Shown here: piece after piece, positions 1 to 6,917 of the stretch | Layout: each line of letters starts with the position of its first letter | Position numbering within the stretch: position 1 is the first letter of the stretch | Notes under the pieces: generated by a model | Told to the model about the DNA's origin: nothing | Databases searched by the model: none | What the model saw: only the letters and a program-made list of their open reading frames with translations | Made by a program: the position numbers and the translations under genes | NCBI GenBank assembly: GCA_934675625.1 | Contig: CAKURH010000002.1 | Location: forward strand, 1 to 64,000 | DNA length: 64,000 nt | From: an uncultured Kiritimatiellota bacterium | GTDB lineage: Bacteria > Verrucomicrobiota > Kiritimatiellia > RFP12 > UBA1067 | Direction of reading: 5' to 3'

Positions 1-58
1 ACAGCATTTGACGAACGGGCCCCTCTCGAAAGAACCTGCTTTCTTGGTTGGGTGCACA

Positions 59-478
59 CTATTCTAACGAATCGCGCTCGCAGCCGACCGACCACTTGGA
101 CGACCTGACTTCCGCCGACGTGCGCGTCTGGAGACGGCCGATCTCGGGCAAGCCGGGATCGAGCCGGTTCAGCCGCGCCCACGTCACGCACCGCTTCTCC
201 TTCTGGAGAATGTTCGTGACCGCCGCCTTCGCCTTGTGGTCGTCCCAGGCGTCCCACGACTTGATCTTCGCCGCGTCCTTGAACGAGACGACGGCCGGAC
301 GGGCATCTGTCGCCGCGCACGCCGCGCCGCAGAGCGACACCGCCCCAACAATCACGCCAAACACCGAGCATCTTCTTCTCTGCGGCCTCTGCGCCTCTGC
401 GCGATTTCCATCCCACATCTCCGTGCCTCCGTCCCTCCGTGTGAGATTCCGTGAAGTCTGGCTTTTCGTATTTTTCAT
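59..478 (-). pseudogene. Truncated 5' remnant of a secreted glycoside-hydrolase-like protein
   Basis: A 139-codon open frame begins at a good ribosome site (AAGGAAAACACC before ATG). It contains a hydrophobic secretion-like segment (about residues 36-55, ending AACAA), then a stretch rich in D, K and W, and ends with SSKWSVGCE followed by RDSLE and a stop. From memory, the SKWSVGCE stretch resembles the start of the catalytic domain of secreted GH39/beta-xylosidase-like proteins common in Lentisphaerae and Verrucomicrobia, where TLDRD follows. Here three residues seem to be missing and the frame then ends, so the catalytic barrel is absent. Residues 12-33 appear to be translated from a CCTCCGTG-type repeat, so the true start may be further in. 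No family search was possible. The alternative is an unrelated small secreted protein. Confidence 0.35.
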
Positions 479-754
479 GGTGTTTTCCTTATTTCATTTT
501 TCATTCGGTGAACAAAAGACTCATTCCCTCTCCTCCGTGCCTCCGCTTCTCCAACGCCTCCGTGTTGAGCGCCGCAGGCACCCGCGTCGTAGACATTCGT
601 GACAGTCTCCCGCGCGCCCCGCCCCAGTTGCTTTCGCTTGACACGAAGGCGACGGAGAGACGGAGGCACAGAGATTCTTGCGGGGGAATGCGCGTGCGCG
701 CGCTGCCTGTAGGCATCGCGCCAGCGGCCGCGAAACGGCCTTCTGAGGCGTCAG

Positions 755-871
755 CTAAAAGCGGGGGGGGGGGGTACTGGAACCGTGCGCGAACGCAAGC
801 GGACGGCCTCTCGCCGCGTCTGCGGCGGGAAGCGACCACTGCATGAGTCTCGTCGTTTCGCGCATCGTCAT
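755..871 (-). pseudogene. Broken ORF behind a good promoter, interrupted at a C12 tract
   Basis: An ATG lies 6-8 bases after an AAAAGGAAGG ribosome site and downstream of an extended -10 box. The 38-codon frame starts MTMRETTRLMQWSLPAADAA and stops just after running through 12 consecutive C bases (plus strand G, 763-774). A promoter, a ribosome site and a plausible N terminus suggest a once-functional gene. The stop could reflect true decay, a length change in the homopolymer, or a sequencing error. I do not recognise the family. Confidence 0.3.
763..774. repeat. 12-base G homopolymer
   Basis: Twelve consecutive G (C on the coding strand) lie inside the short frame at 755-871. Tracts this long are slippage-prone in bacteria and are also typical places for assembly errors. 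Confidence 0.9.
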
Positions 872-898
872 AAAACCTTCCTTTTCCAGTCACCGTGC

Positions 899-904
899 AT
901 TATA
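899..904 (-). promoter_or_regulatory. Extended -10 promoter element
   Basis: Read on the minus strand the sequence is TTTGCTATAATGC, a perfect TATAAT with the extended TGn. It lies 27 bases before the ATG at 871, leaving room for a short leader with a ribosome site. Confidence 0.6.
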
Positions 905-956
905 GCAAATTTCCGCGCGAAGCAGGTGTGCGGCTGACGAAAGCAGCGCCTCCCAT

Positions 957-1181
957 TCAGGCAGTGGCGTGTTTGGCATAATAGTTCCAGAGATGATAGC
1001 GTTGAGCGTAAGGATCCGACACCTTCGCCGCGCAGACCCTAAGAATCTTCTTCAGAATCGAGCCGTCGGCCTCGGCACGTGACTTGAGGCTTCGCCAGTC
1101 CTCGACACCGCCGCGATCAATGATGTCGTCGATCGCGGCCAATGACGGACTTGCCGTCTCAATGATGTGTCGGTGAAGCAT
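957..1181 (-). CDS. Small conserved-looking hypothetical protein (74 aa)
   Basis: A soluble 74-residue protein with no signal peptide or membrane segment. Notable features are a GGVEDWRSL segment near residues 24-32 and a C-terminal DPYAQRYHLWNYY segment. I have an impression of similar small proteins encoded next to nucleotidyltransferase/AbiEii-type genes, where they may act as antitoxin-like partners, but no such partner is present here, so this is only a hint. It has its own promoter (TATAAT at 1212-1217) and no clear ribosome site before the ATG. The gene is isolated, with decayed sequence downstream and hcp diverging upstream. Confidence 0.5.
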   Translation of the reverse strand: MLHRHIIETASPSLAAIDDIIDRGGVEDWRSLKSRAEADGSILKKILRVCAAKVSDPYAQRYHLWNYYAKHATA

Positions 1182-1211
1182 GATAATTTGTCAGGTCAAT
1201 GAAACCTTGTT

Positions 1212-1217
1212 ATTATA
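1212..1217 (-). promoter_or_regulatory. Extended -10 promoter of the 74-aa gene
   Basis: The minus strand reads AAGTTTGCTATAATAAC, an extended -10 with a consensus TATAAT, 30 bases before the start codon at 1181. Confidence 0.6.
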
Positions 1218-1301
1218 GCAAACTTGCCCCTGCGTGTGTAACGACCACGGGAAACCACTCCGCCAATCACTTGTCGGCAAAGAATCTGTTTCGCAAAGAT
1301 A

Positions 1302-1316
1302 GGGGGACAGACCCCC
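1302..1316. repeat. GGGGACAGACCCC hairpin repeat, intergenic copy
   Basis: GGGGG-ACAGA-CCCCC can fold into a 5-bp stem with a 5-base loop. It is one of about ten copies of this motif family in the window. Confidence 0.75.
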
Positions 1317-1370
1317 GATGCGTTGGGGTGGCCGTTTTTCACGCAGAGCCGCAAAGGCCCCCACAAACAG

Positions 1371-1384
1371 GTTGTAGATACAAC
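1371..1384. promoter_or_regulatory. Candidate operator GTTGTA-GA-TACAAC
   Basis: A perfect 6-2-6 inverted repeat abuts the putative -35 of hcp. The position suits a regulator of a nitrosative-stress gene. It does not match the NsrR, DNR or HcpR consensus spacing that I know, so the regulator is unknown. Confidence 0.35.
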
Positions 1385-1412
1385 GGACATCGTACGCGCC
1401 AAATGCTATCAT
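1384..1412 (+). promoter_or_regulatory. hcp promoter
   Basis: CGGACA (1384-1389), 17 bases, then TATCAT (1407-1412) preceded by TGC, an extended -10. It predicts an hcp leader of about 80 nt. Confidence 0.5.
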
Positions 1413-1499
1413 GCGCACCATCAGGGAGCGGTGCGCCCGCGCCATAGGGGCCCGGACGCGAAACCGCCTCCCGCCAGCAAACGGAAAGGTAGGTGCCTC

Positions 1500-3050
1500 A
1501 TGGACAACAACACAACCAACGCCATGTTCTGCCGTCAATGCCAGGAGACGTTCGGGAACACGGGCTGCACGCGCGTCGGCGTGTGCGGAAAGCGTCCCGC
1601 GACGGCGGGCCTCATGGACACGCTCGTCGCCGGGCTCGAAGAGCTGGCGTCCGCGCAGGAGCCGACGCGTGCGCGCGGCCGCTTCGTGACCGAGGCGCTC
1701 TTCCTGACGCTGACGAACGCAAACTTCGACGATGCGCGCCTCCGGGCGGCCATCGCCGCCTGCGAACGCGACCTCGGACATCCGATCGGACGCACCCTCC
1801 CGCGCGCCTTCTCGGACATCGACGCCGACGTGCGCAGCCTCAAGGAGCTGACGCTCTTCGGCCTGAAGGGCGTCGCGGCCTATGCGCACCACGCGGCCGT
1901 GCTCGGACAGGAGGACGACGCGGTCTACGCCTTCGTCTTCCGCGCGCTGCGGGCGATGGGCGAAGGAAAGACGGCGGACGCGCTGACGGCGCTCGCGCTC
2001 GACTGCGGCAAGACGGCCGTGCGGGCGATGGCCCTGCTCGACGCGGGCAACACGGCGGCCTACGGGAAGCCGACGGTCACGACCGTGAGCCTCGGCGTCG
2101 GCACGCGCCCCGGCATCCTCGTCTCCGGCCACGACCTGCGCGACCTCGCGGAACTGCTGGAGCAGACGAAGGACAGCGGGCTCGACGTGTACACGCACGG
2201 CGAGATGCTGCCGGCCCACGCCTACCCGGAACTTCGCAAGCATCCGCACCTGAAAGGCAACTACGGCGACGCCTGGCATCGCCAGCAGAAGGACTTCGCG
2301 GCGTTCAACGGCGCGATTCTCATGACGACGAACTGCATCGTGCCCGTCCTCGACGCCTACCGCGACCGGATCTTCACGACGGGCGTCGCCGGGTATCCGG
2401 GCGTGCCGCACATTGCCGACCGCGCAGACGGAAAGCCGAAGGACTTCTCGGACGTCATCGCGCGCGCCAAGGCGTGTCCGCCCCCGACGCCGCTGGAGGA
2501 CGGCTCGGTGACGGGCGGCTTCGCGCACGACCAGGTGCTTGCGCTCAAGGACAAGGTGATCGCCGCCGTGAAGGCCGGCAAGATCCGCAAGTTCGTCGTG
2601 ATGGCCGGATGCGACGGCCGCCACGCGACACGCGACTACTACACGCGCGTGGCGGAGGCCCTGCCGCCCGACACGGTCATCCTGACGGCGGGCTGCGCGA
2701 AGTACCGCTACATCAAGCGCGTGAAAGGCGACATCGACGGCATTCCGCGCGTGCTGGACGCCGGACAGTGCAACGACTCCTACTCGCTGGCGCTGATTGC
2801 GCTCGCGCTCAAGGAGGCGTTCGGGCTCGACGACGTCAACAGCCTGCCGCTCGCGTTCGACATCGCCTGGTACGAGCAGAAGGCCGTCGCGGTGCTGCTG
2901 GCGCTCCTGTCGCTCGGCTTCCGCAACATCCGGCTCGGCCCGACGCATCCGGCGTTCCTCTCGCCAGGCGTGGCGAAGGCGCTGGTCGAGCACTTCGGCC
3001 TTGCGGCCATCGGCACGCCCGAAGACGACGTGCGGACGATTCTGGCGTGA
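1500..3050 (+). CDS. hcp: Hydroxylamine reductase / hybrid-cluster protein
   Basis: Hcp proteins carry a hybrid iron-sulfur-oxygen cluster and act as cytoplasmic NO or hydroxylamine reductases in anaerobes. The N terminus has the class cysteine pattern MFCRQCQET...TGC...GVCGK (Cys 11, 14, 23 and 29 of 516 aa). Later motifs include a conserved HGEMLPAHAYPEL region, TNCIVP, GCDG, TAGCAKYR and DAGQCNDSYS, which supply hybrid-cluster ligands. The length is a little under the usual 540-550 aa. I chose the ATG at 1500 because it follows a GGAAAGGTAGG ribosome site and gives the family N terminus; in-frame codons upstream encode no recognisable domain. The gene is monocistronic, with no HcpR reductase partner beside it. 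The inferred role is nitrosative-stress protection. Confidence 0.95.
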   Translation: MDNNTTNAMFCRQCQETFGNTGCTRVGVCGKRPATAGLMDTLVAGLEELASAQEPTRARGRFVTEALFLTLTNANFDDARLRAAIAACERDLGHPIGRTLPRAFSDIDADVRSLKELTLFGLKGVAAYAHHAAVLGQEDDAVYAFVFRALRAMGEGKTADALTALALDCGKTAVRAMALLDAGNTAAYGKPTVTTVSLGVGTRPGILVSGHDLRDLAELLEQTKDSGLDVYTHGEMLPAHAYPELRKHPHLKGNYGDAWHRQQKDFAAFNGAILMTTNCIVPVLDAYRDRIFTTGVAGYPGVPHIADRADGKPKDFSDVIARAKACPPPTPLEDGSVTGGFAHDQVLALKDKVIAAVKAGKIRKFVVMAGCDGRHATRDYYTRVAEALPPDTVILTAGCAKYRYIKRVKGDIDGIPRVLDAGQCNDSYSLALIALALKEAFGLDDVNSLPLAFDIAWYEQKAVAVLLALLSLGFRNIRLGPTHPAFLSPGVAKALVEHFGLAAIGTPEDDVRTILA

Positions 3051-3092
3051 CGCCCTGCGGCCGATTCGCGTTCCCTGCGCGAGCCGGCTGAC

Positions 3093-3109
3093 GTGGGGCC
3101 TGTCCCCAC
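3093..3109. repeat. GTGGGG-CCTGT-CCCCAC hairpin between convergent genes
   Basis: A copy of the GGGGACAGRCCCC family in inverted orientation lies in the 73-base gap between the stop codons of hcp and the LysM gene. It forms a 6-bp stem with a 5-base loop and may serve as a bidirectional termination or mRNA 3' structure. Confidence 0.6.
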
Positions 3110-3123
3110 AAGCGTCAAGGCGC

Positions 3124-3972
3124 CTACATCTCCGAAATGAGGACGCTCGACCCGACCGGCATCAGCAGGTCGATCTCCGTCTGGTCGGGCGCTTTGAACG
3201 CGACGCCAAGCGACCGCCAGAACGCCAGCGACCCCCTCGGCAGCTCATACGCCCCCGCCTTGCCCGTCGGCTCTTTCGCGAGGTCGTAGCGCTTGAAGAA
3301 CTTCTCCTTCAGCAGCAGGTCGGCCGTCCGTGCGCGCCGGTGGATGACGAGCGTGAAGCGCGGATGGTCCATCACGTAGAGCTTCGCGCCGAGCCGGATC
3401 TTCTCGACGTTGCCGCCGTTCAGCCGCGCGAACGAGGCAAACGTCGAGCCGTTCTCCGCCGCGAGGCGCGAGGCCGTGTCGCCGCGCCGCACCTCGACCT
3501 GCCGCACCCAGAGCGGCGTCCGCCGCTCAAAGAGCCGCTTCATGTTCAGAACGCCCAGCCGCCGCGCCAACGCATCGTCCAAGTCAGCCGCCGGCGAGCC
3601 GGGCAGCGCGCGGATCTGCTCGATAGTCGAGACGGCCATCTCGACGTCGCGGCGGCGCTCCGCCTCCTCCAGCCGCAGCAGAAGATTGCGGACGCGCGCC
3701 GGACGCTTCTCCGTCACGGCGCGACGGACGGCCGGCTCGATCACAGGCGGCGGCTCGTCCGTCGCCGGGCGAACCGCCGACGGCGGGGGCGGCGGCACAA
3801 CAGTCTCCGACTCGCCCACATTGCGTGCGCGGCAGCGCCGCACGAGCGTCACGGAAAACGAGACGAGCGCGACAAGCCCGACCAGAACGAACACCCAGCC
3901 CAGGCCGGACGGCTTGCGCTCGTCCTGTCGGGGATTCCACTCAAGGCCGTACCTGCCGCGATTGAGCGACAT
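3124..3972 (-). CDS. Membrane-anchored LysM-domain protein
   Basis: This 282-aa protein has a cytoplasmic basic N terminus (about 1-23), one membrane segment (about 25-44), a proline-rich linker (PPPPPS near residue 61) and a helical segment. A LysM-like domain follows at about residues 162-200 (VRRGDTASRLAAE...LNGGNVEKIRLGAKLYVM), with an unassigned C-terminal domain behind it. LysM domains bind peptidoglycan, so it probably links the inner membrane to the wall. The ATG at 3972 follows GTAAGGGGCG. It sits 6 bases after yajC on the same strand and is probably co-transcribed with it. Similar C-terminal layouts occur in PVC-group proteins, but I cannot name a function. Confidence 0.75.
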   Translation of the reverse strand: MSLNRGRYGLEWNPRQDERKPSGLGWVFVLVGLVALVSFSVTLVRRCRARNVGESETVVPPPPPSAVRPATDEPPPVIEPAVRRAVTEKRPARVRNLLLRLEEAERRRDVEMAVSTIEQIRALPGSPAADLDDALARRLGVLNMKRLFERRTPLWVRQVEVRRGDTASRLAAENGSTFASFARLNGGNVEKIRLGAKLYVMDHPRFTLVIHRRARTADLLLKEKFFKRYDLAKEPTGKAGAYELPRGSLAFWRSLGVAFKAPDQTEIDLLMPVGSSVLISEM

Positions 3973-3978
3973 CGCCCC

Positions 3979-4311
3979 TTACTTCTTCTGCGGCTCCTCC
4001 GTCGGGACGACGCCCGAGACGCAGCTGCGCGCGATCTCGACCGTGGTGCCGGGGCAGATCTCGACCTTGAAGGTCTTCTCCGTCGCCTCCTGGATCGTGC
4101 CCATGAGGCCGCCCGCAAAGACGATCTTCGCGCCCGCGCGCAGCTCCTCGATCATCTTCCGACGCTCCTTCTCCTTGCGCTGCTGGGGACGGATCATCAT
4201 GAAGTAGAAGATCGCGAGGATGAGGAGCATCGGGACGAGCATCCCCATGCCGCCGGCCTGGGGAGCGGGCGCAGCCGCCGCCGCGTCACAGAGCATCAGT
4301 GCAGTGTTCAT
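3979..4311 (-). CDS. yajC: Preprotein translocase subunit YajC
   Basis: A 110-aa inner-membrane protein with the YajC signature: one membrane segment (about residues 22-40, MGMLVPMLLILAIFYFMMI), then RPQQRKEKERRKM and a small soluble domain (GAKIVFAGGLMGTI...). YajC associates with SecDF. In many bacteria the order is tgt-yajC-secD-secF. Here tgt is upstream as expected, but secD and secF are missing and a LysM gene follows. The N terminus (MNTALMLCDAAAAAPAPQ) is alanine-rich and fits the family. It lies 77 bases after tgt. Confidence 0.93.
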   Translation of the reverse strand: MNTALMLCDAAAAAPAPQAGGMGMLVPMLLILAIFYFMMIRPQQRKEKERRKMIEELRAGAKIVFAGGLMGTIQEATEKTFKVEICPGTTVEIARSCVSGVVPTEEPQKK

Positions 4312-4330
4312 TTTTTCGTTTTTCCTTTCG

Positions 4331-4380
4331 GTTGTGGGTTGTGAAGTTGAGAAGTTGAGGGGTTGAGAGGGTGAGCGAGG
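4331..4380 (-). repeat. Short-period CTCAAC intergenic tract
   Basis: On the coding strand the tgt-yajC gap reads as imperfect 8-10 base repeats of CTCAACTT/CTCAACCC/CACAACCC. It is one of several short-period tracts found between co-directional genes in this window. Confidence 0.6.
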
Positions 4381-4388
4381 TGTGGGGG

Positions 4389-5489
4389 TCAGTTTTTGTA
4401 AGCCCGGACTTCGGCGAGGAAGTCGGCGAAGGTGTCGTTCGCCAGCGATTCGCGCAGCTCGCGCATGAACTCGTTCAGCCGCCAGACATTGTGGATCGTG
4501 AGCAGACGCAGGCCGAGGATCTCGCCGCAGTTCAGGAGGTGGCGCACGTAGCTGCGCGAGAAGTTGCGGCAGCAGTAGCAGTCGCACCCCTCCTCGACGG
4601 GCCCCGGATCGAACGCCCACTTCGCCGCCTTGATCGCGACGTTGCCCTTGCGCGTGATGGCCGTGCCGTGGCGCGCGATGCGCGTCGGGATGACGCAGTC
4701 GAACATGTCGACGCCGCGCGCGACGCACTCGGCCATCTGGTGCAGGACGCCGAGGCCCATCACGTAGCGCGGCCGATCCTTCGGCAGGTACGGGACGCTC
4801 GCCTCGACGGCCTGGTACATGAATTCCTCCGGCTCGCCGACCGAGACGCCGCCGATCGCGTAGCCGTCGAAGCCGATCTTCACGAGTTCCTCCGCGCAGT
4901 GGCGGCGGATGTCGTCGTAGACGCCGCCCTGCACGATGCCGAAGACCATCTGGCCCTCGGCGTGCGGCTCGTCCTTCGACCGCCGCGCCCAGCGGATCGT
5001 CCGCTCGACCGACGCCTCGGCGCGCGCGCGGTCGCAGGGATACGGCAGGCACTCGTCGAAGACCATCGCGATGTCGGAGCCGATCGTGCGCTGCATCGCC
5101 ATCGACTCCTTCGGGCCGAGGAAGAACGCATGCCCGTCGAGGTGCGACTGGAAGTGGCAGCCCTCCTCGGTGAACTTGCGCATCTTCGCGAGCGAAAAGA
5201 CCTGGAAGCCGCCGGAGTCCGTGAGGATCGGGCCGTCCCACCGCATGAACCTGTGCAGACCGCCGGCGGCGGCGATGACCTCCGGCCCCGGCCGCAGCAT
5301 GAGGTGGTAGGTGTTGCCGAGGACGACCTGCGTCTTCAGCGCGACGAGGTCGCGCGGCTCCAGCGCCTTGACGGTGCCGAGCGTCCCGACGTCCATGAAC
5401 ACGGGCGTCTCGACGACCCCGTGCGCGGTCGTGAGCCGCCCCAGCCGCGCCTCGGTGCGCGCATCCTCTTTTAGTACCTGAAAACTCAC
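4389..5489 (-). CDS. tgt: tRNA-guanine transglycosylase
   Basis: Tgt exchanges guanine-34 of GUN-anticodon tRNAs for preQ1 in queuosine synthesis. The 366-aa protein shows the substrate-pocket motif DSGGFQVFSLAKMRKF, the GGVSVGEPEE segment, DCVIPTRIARHG near the nucleophile region, and the C-terminal zinc site CDCYCC...H. I place the start at GTG 5489 (SFQVLKEDARTEARLG), not further upstream, because it gives the family N terminus and the -10 box lies 7 bases before it. queE elsewhere in this window (25058) is an earlier step of the same pathway. Next on the strand are yajC and the LysM gene. Confidence 0.95.
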   Translation of the reverse strand: MSFQVLKEDARTEARLGRLTTAHGVVETPVFMDVGTLGTVKALEPRDLVALKTQVVLGNTYHLMLRPGPEVIAAAGGLHRFMRWDGPILTDSGGFQVFSLAKMRKFTEEGCHFQSHLDGHAFFLGPKESMAMQRTIGSDIAMVFDECLPYPCDRARAEASVERTIRWARRSKDEPHAEGQMVFGIVQGGVYDDIRRHCAEELVKIGFDGYAIGGVSVGEPEEFMYQAVEASVPYLPKDRPRYVMGLGVLHQMAECVARGVDMFDCVIPTRIARHGTAITRKGNVAIKAAKWAFDPGPVEEGCDCYCCRNFSRSYVRHLLNCGEILGLRLLTIHNVWRLNEFMRELRESLANDTFADFLAEVRAYKN

Positions 5490-5496
5490 GGCGCAT

Positions 5497-5502
5497 ATTT
5501 TA
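5497..5502 (-). promoter_or_regulatory. tgt promoter, 7 nt before the start codon
   Basis: The minus strand reads TTTTTTGGTAAAATA, an extended -10 (TGG then TAAAAT), followed by 7 bases and the GTG start. Transcription would begin at or next to the start codon. Confidence 0.6.
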
Positions 5503-5523
5503 CCAAAAAATCCGCCCCCCCAC

Positions 5524-5552
5524 TTGCGCAAAAAACAAAAATTTTGTATCAT
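5524..5552 (+). promoter_or_regulatory. Promoter of the coiled-coil gene operon
   Basis: TTGCGC (5524-5529), 17 bases, TATCAT (5547-5552), about 50 bases before the ATG at 5602. It is divergent from tgt. Confidence 0.55.
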
Positions 5553-5601
5553 TCACTCCGTCACTTCAATAAAGAGGCTCCAAAAGAGGTATCACTAGAC
5601 T

Positions 5602-6729
5602 ATGAATAAAGTTCTGCACGTCCTCGTTTACGTGTTTCTGGCGCTTGCCGCCGCCGCGCTCTACTTCGAGCTGCAGCTCAACGCCAAACGCGCCCTTCTG
5701 ACCGATCGAAACCGGTTGCAGGAAGACTATCTCGTCAAGATCGCGCGCACGATCGAAAAGGGCGACCCGGCGAAAGACCTCTCGCTGGAGATCAAGAAAG
5801 ACGCCTCGCCCGTCGAGGCCCGCCTCGTCGACTCGCCCGACATGAGCAACGTGCTCGAAGACTACAACGGCGCCCTTGAGCAGACGCGCACGGGCGACGA
5901 CGTGACCTACAAGTGGGGCGAGAACGAGCGCCGCCAGCTGCGCATGGTCTACGCGACCGACGTCAATGGCGACCCGCTGATGGACGGCAACCAGCCCCTC
6001 ATGCGCGGGCCGGGGACGGAAGACGAGCTGCTGAACCGCCTCTTCGAGTCCGCCAAGGCCCAGCAGGCGCGCCTCAACACGACGCGCGCGGCGCTCGCCG
6101 ACCTCCGCGCGAAGCTCGAGGCCGCCGTGACGGAGATCAACCGCCTGAAGCCCGAGGCGCGTCAGGACAAGGTGACGATCACCGAGCTGAAGGCGAAGAT
6201 GAGCGAGGCCGAACAGGGCCGCGAAAAGGTGCAGAGCGACGTGGCGAAGATCAAGTCGCAGATTGACGAGCTGAACGGCGAGATCGCCTCGAAGAACGAC
6301 GAGATCCAGAAGAAGGACGAGGAAATCGAGGCGAAGAACGAGGAGATCGCCAAGGCGAAGCAGCTCAACGAGAACCTTCGCAAGATGCTTCAGGCGTCGA
6401 TCCAGACGCAGGGCACCGCCTCGGCGGCGGGCGCGGGCACGGCCGTCACGTCGCTCCCGGCGGGCGACAAGGGCAAGGTCGTCGAGGCCGACAACGAGAA
6501 GATGTTCGCCGTCGTCGCGTTCTCCGACGAGGCCCTGAAGGAACTCAAGGGCGACGACCTCGCGAAGCCGCTGCCGTCGATTGACCTCGGCGTCAAGCGC
6601 GGCGAGTCGTTCGTCGGGCGCATCCGCCTCCGTCAGGAAGTCAAGGGCAAGCCCTACGTGATCTGCGACATCCTCGGCGCGTGGGCGCAGGATTCGCTCG
6701 ACGAAGGCGACACGGTCTTCGCTGACTGA
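5602..6729 (+). CDS. Membrane-anchored coiled-coil protein, function unknown
   Basis: 375 aa. It has an N-terminal membrane segment (about residues 5-24), a soluble region, a long coiled coil (about 150-265, with LRAKLEAAVTEINRL and repeated KNDEIQKKDEEIEAKNEEI-like heptads), an A/G-rich linker and a C-terminal domain of about 90 residues. The C-terminal part contains DLGVKRGESFVGRIRL and VICDILGAWAQDSLDEGDTV, which look like a small beta-barrel. I do not recognise a named family. The ATG at 5602 follows AAGAGG. Its stop overlaps the start of a tiny lipoprotein gene (ATGA), so the two are translationally coupled. A structural role in the envelope is only a guess. Confidence 0.75.
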   Translation: MNKVLHVLVYVFLALAAAALYFELQLNAKRALLTDRNRLQEDYLVKIARTIEKGDPAKDLSLEIKKDASPVEARLVDSPDMSNVLEDYNGALEQTRTGDDVTYKWGENERRQLRMVYATDVNGDPLMDGNQPLMRGPGTEDELLNRLFESAKAQQARLNTTRAALADLRAKLEAAVTEINRLKPEARQDKVTITELKAKMSEAEQGREKVQSDVAKIKSQIDELNGEIASKNDEIQKKDEEIEAKNEEIAKAKQLNENLRKMLQASIQTQGTASAAGAGTAVTSLPAGDKGKVVEADNEKMFAVVAFSDEALKELKGDDLAKPLPSIDLGVKRGESFVGRIRLRQEVKGKPYVICDILGAWAQDSLDEGDTVFAD

Positions 6730-6887
6730 TGAAAGCCGTCGAACGCATTCTGGCCGGTCTGGCGCTGGCGCTCCTCGCGGGTTGCCTCGCCGACTCGGCG
6801 GAGGATTCGGACCTTCCGTGGGCCTCCAGCCGAAGCTGGGAGGGCATCGCCCCGATTGCGCCTTCCGTGATGGATCGGTATGACTAA
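6729..6887 (+). CDS. Small lipoprotein (52 aa)
   Basis: The sequence starts MKAVERILAGLALALLAGC: a basic N terminus, a hydrophobic core and a lipobox LLAGC with the acylated cysteine at residue 19. Only 33 residues follow, with W and S-rich content and the ending VMDRYD. The start codon overlaps the stop of the coiled-coil gene (ATGA), which supports real translation. The mature product would be a small lipid-anchored peptide, presumably a partner of the upstream coiled-coil protein. No family is recognised. Confidence 0.65.
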   Translation: MKAVERILAGLALALLAGCLADSAEDSDLPWASSRSWEGIAPIAPSVMDRYD

Positions 6888-6917
6888 AGGGCTGAGAGAG
6901 ATTGAGAGGTTTGGAAA

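Larger units (their letters stand above)
479..956. other. Decayed, mostly non-coding stretch
   Basis: No intact gene is visible. The stretch holds repeated CCTCCGTG/CACGGAGG words (around 528-575 and 645-675), a 12-base G tract, and a minus-strand promoter with a short broken frame, described separately. The same CTCCGTG words recur at 363-445 and 20650-20675. Confidence 0.6.
1182..1499. other. Divergent intergenic region before hcp
   Basis: This 318-base gap holds the minus-strand promoter of the small gene (TTTGCTATAAT, box at 1212-1217), a hairpin repeat GGGGGACAGACCCCC at 1302-1316, a small palindrome at 1371-1384 and the hcp promoter at 1384-1412. I see no further gene in it. Confidence 0.6.
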
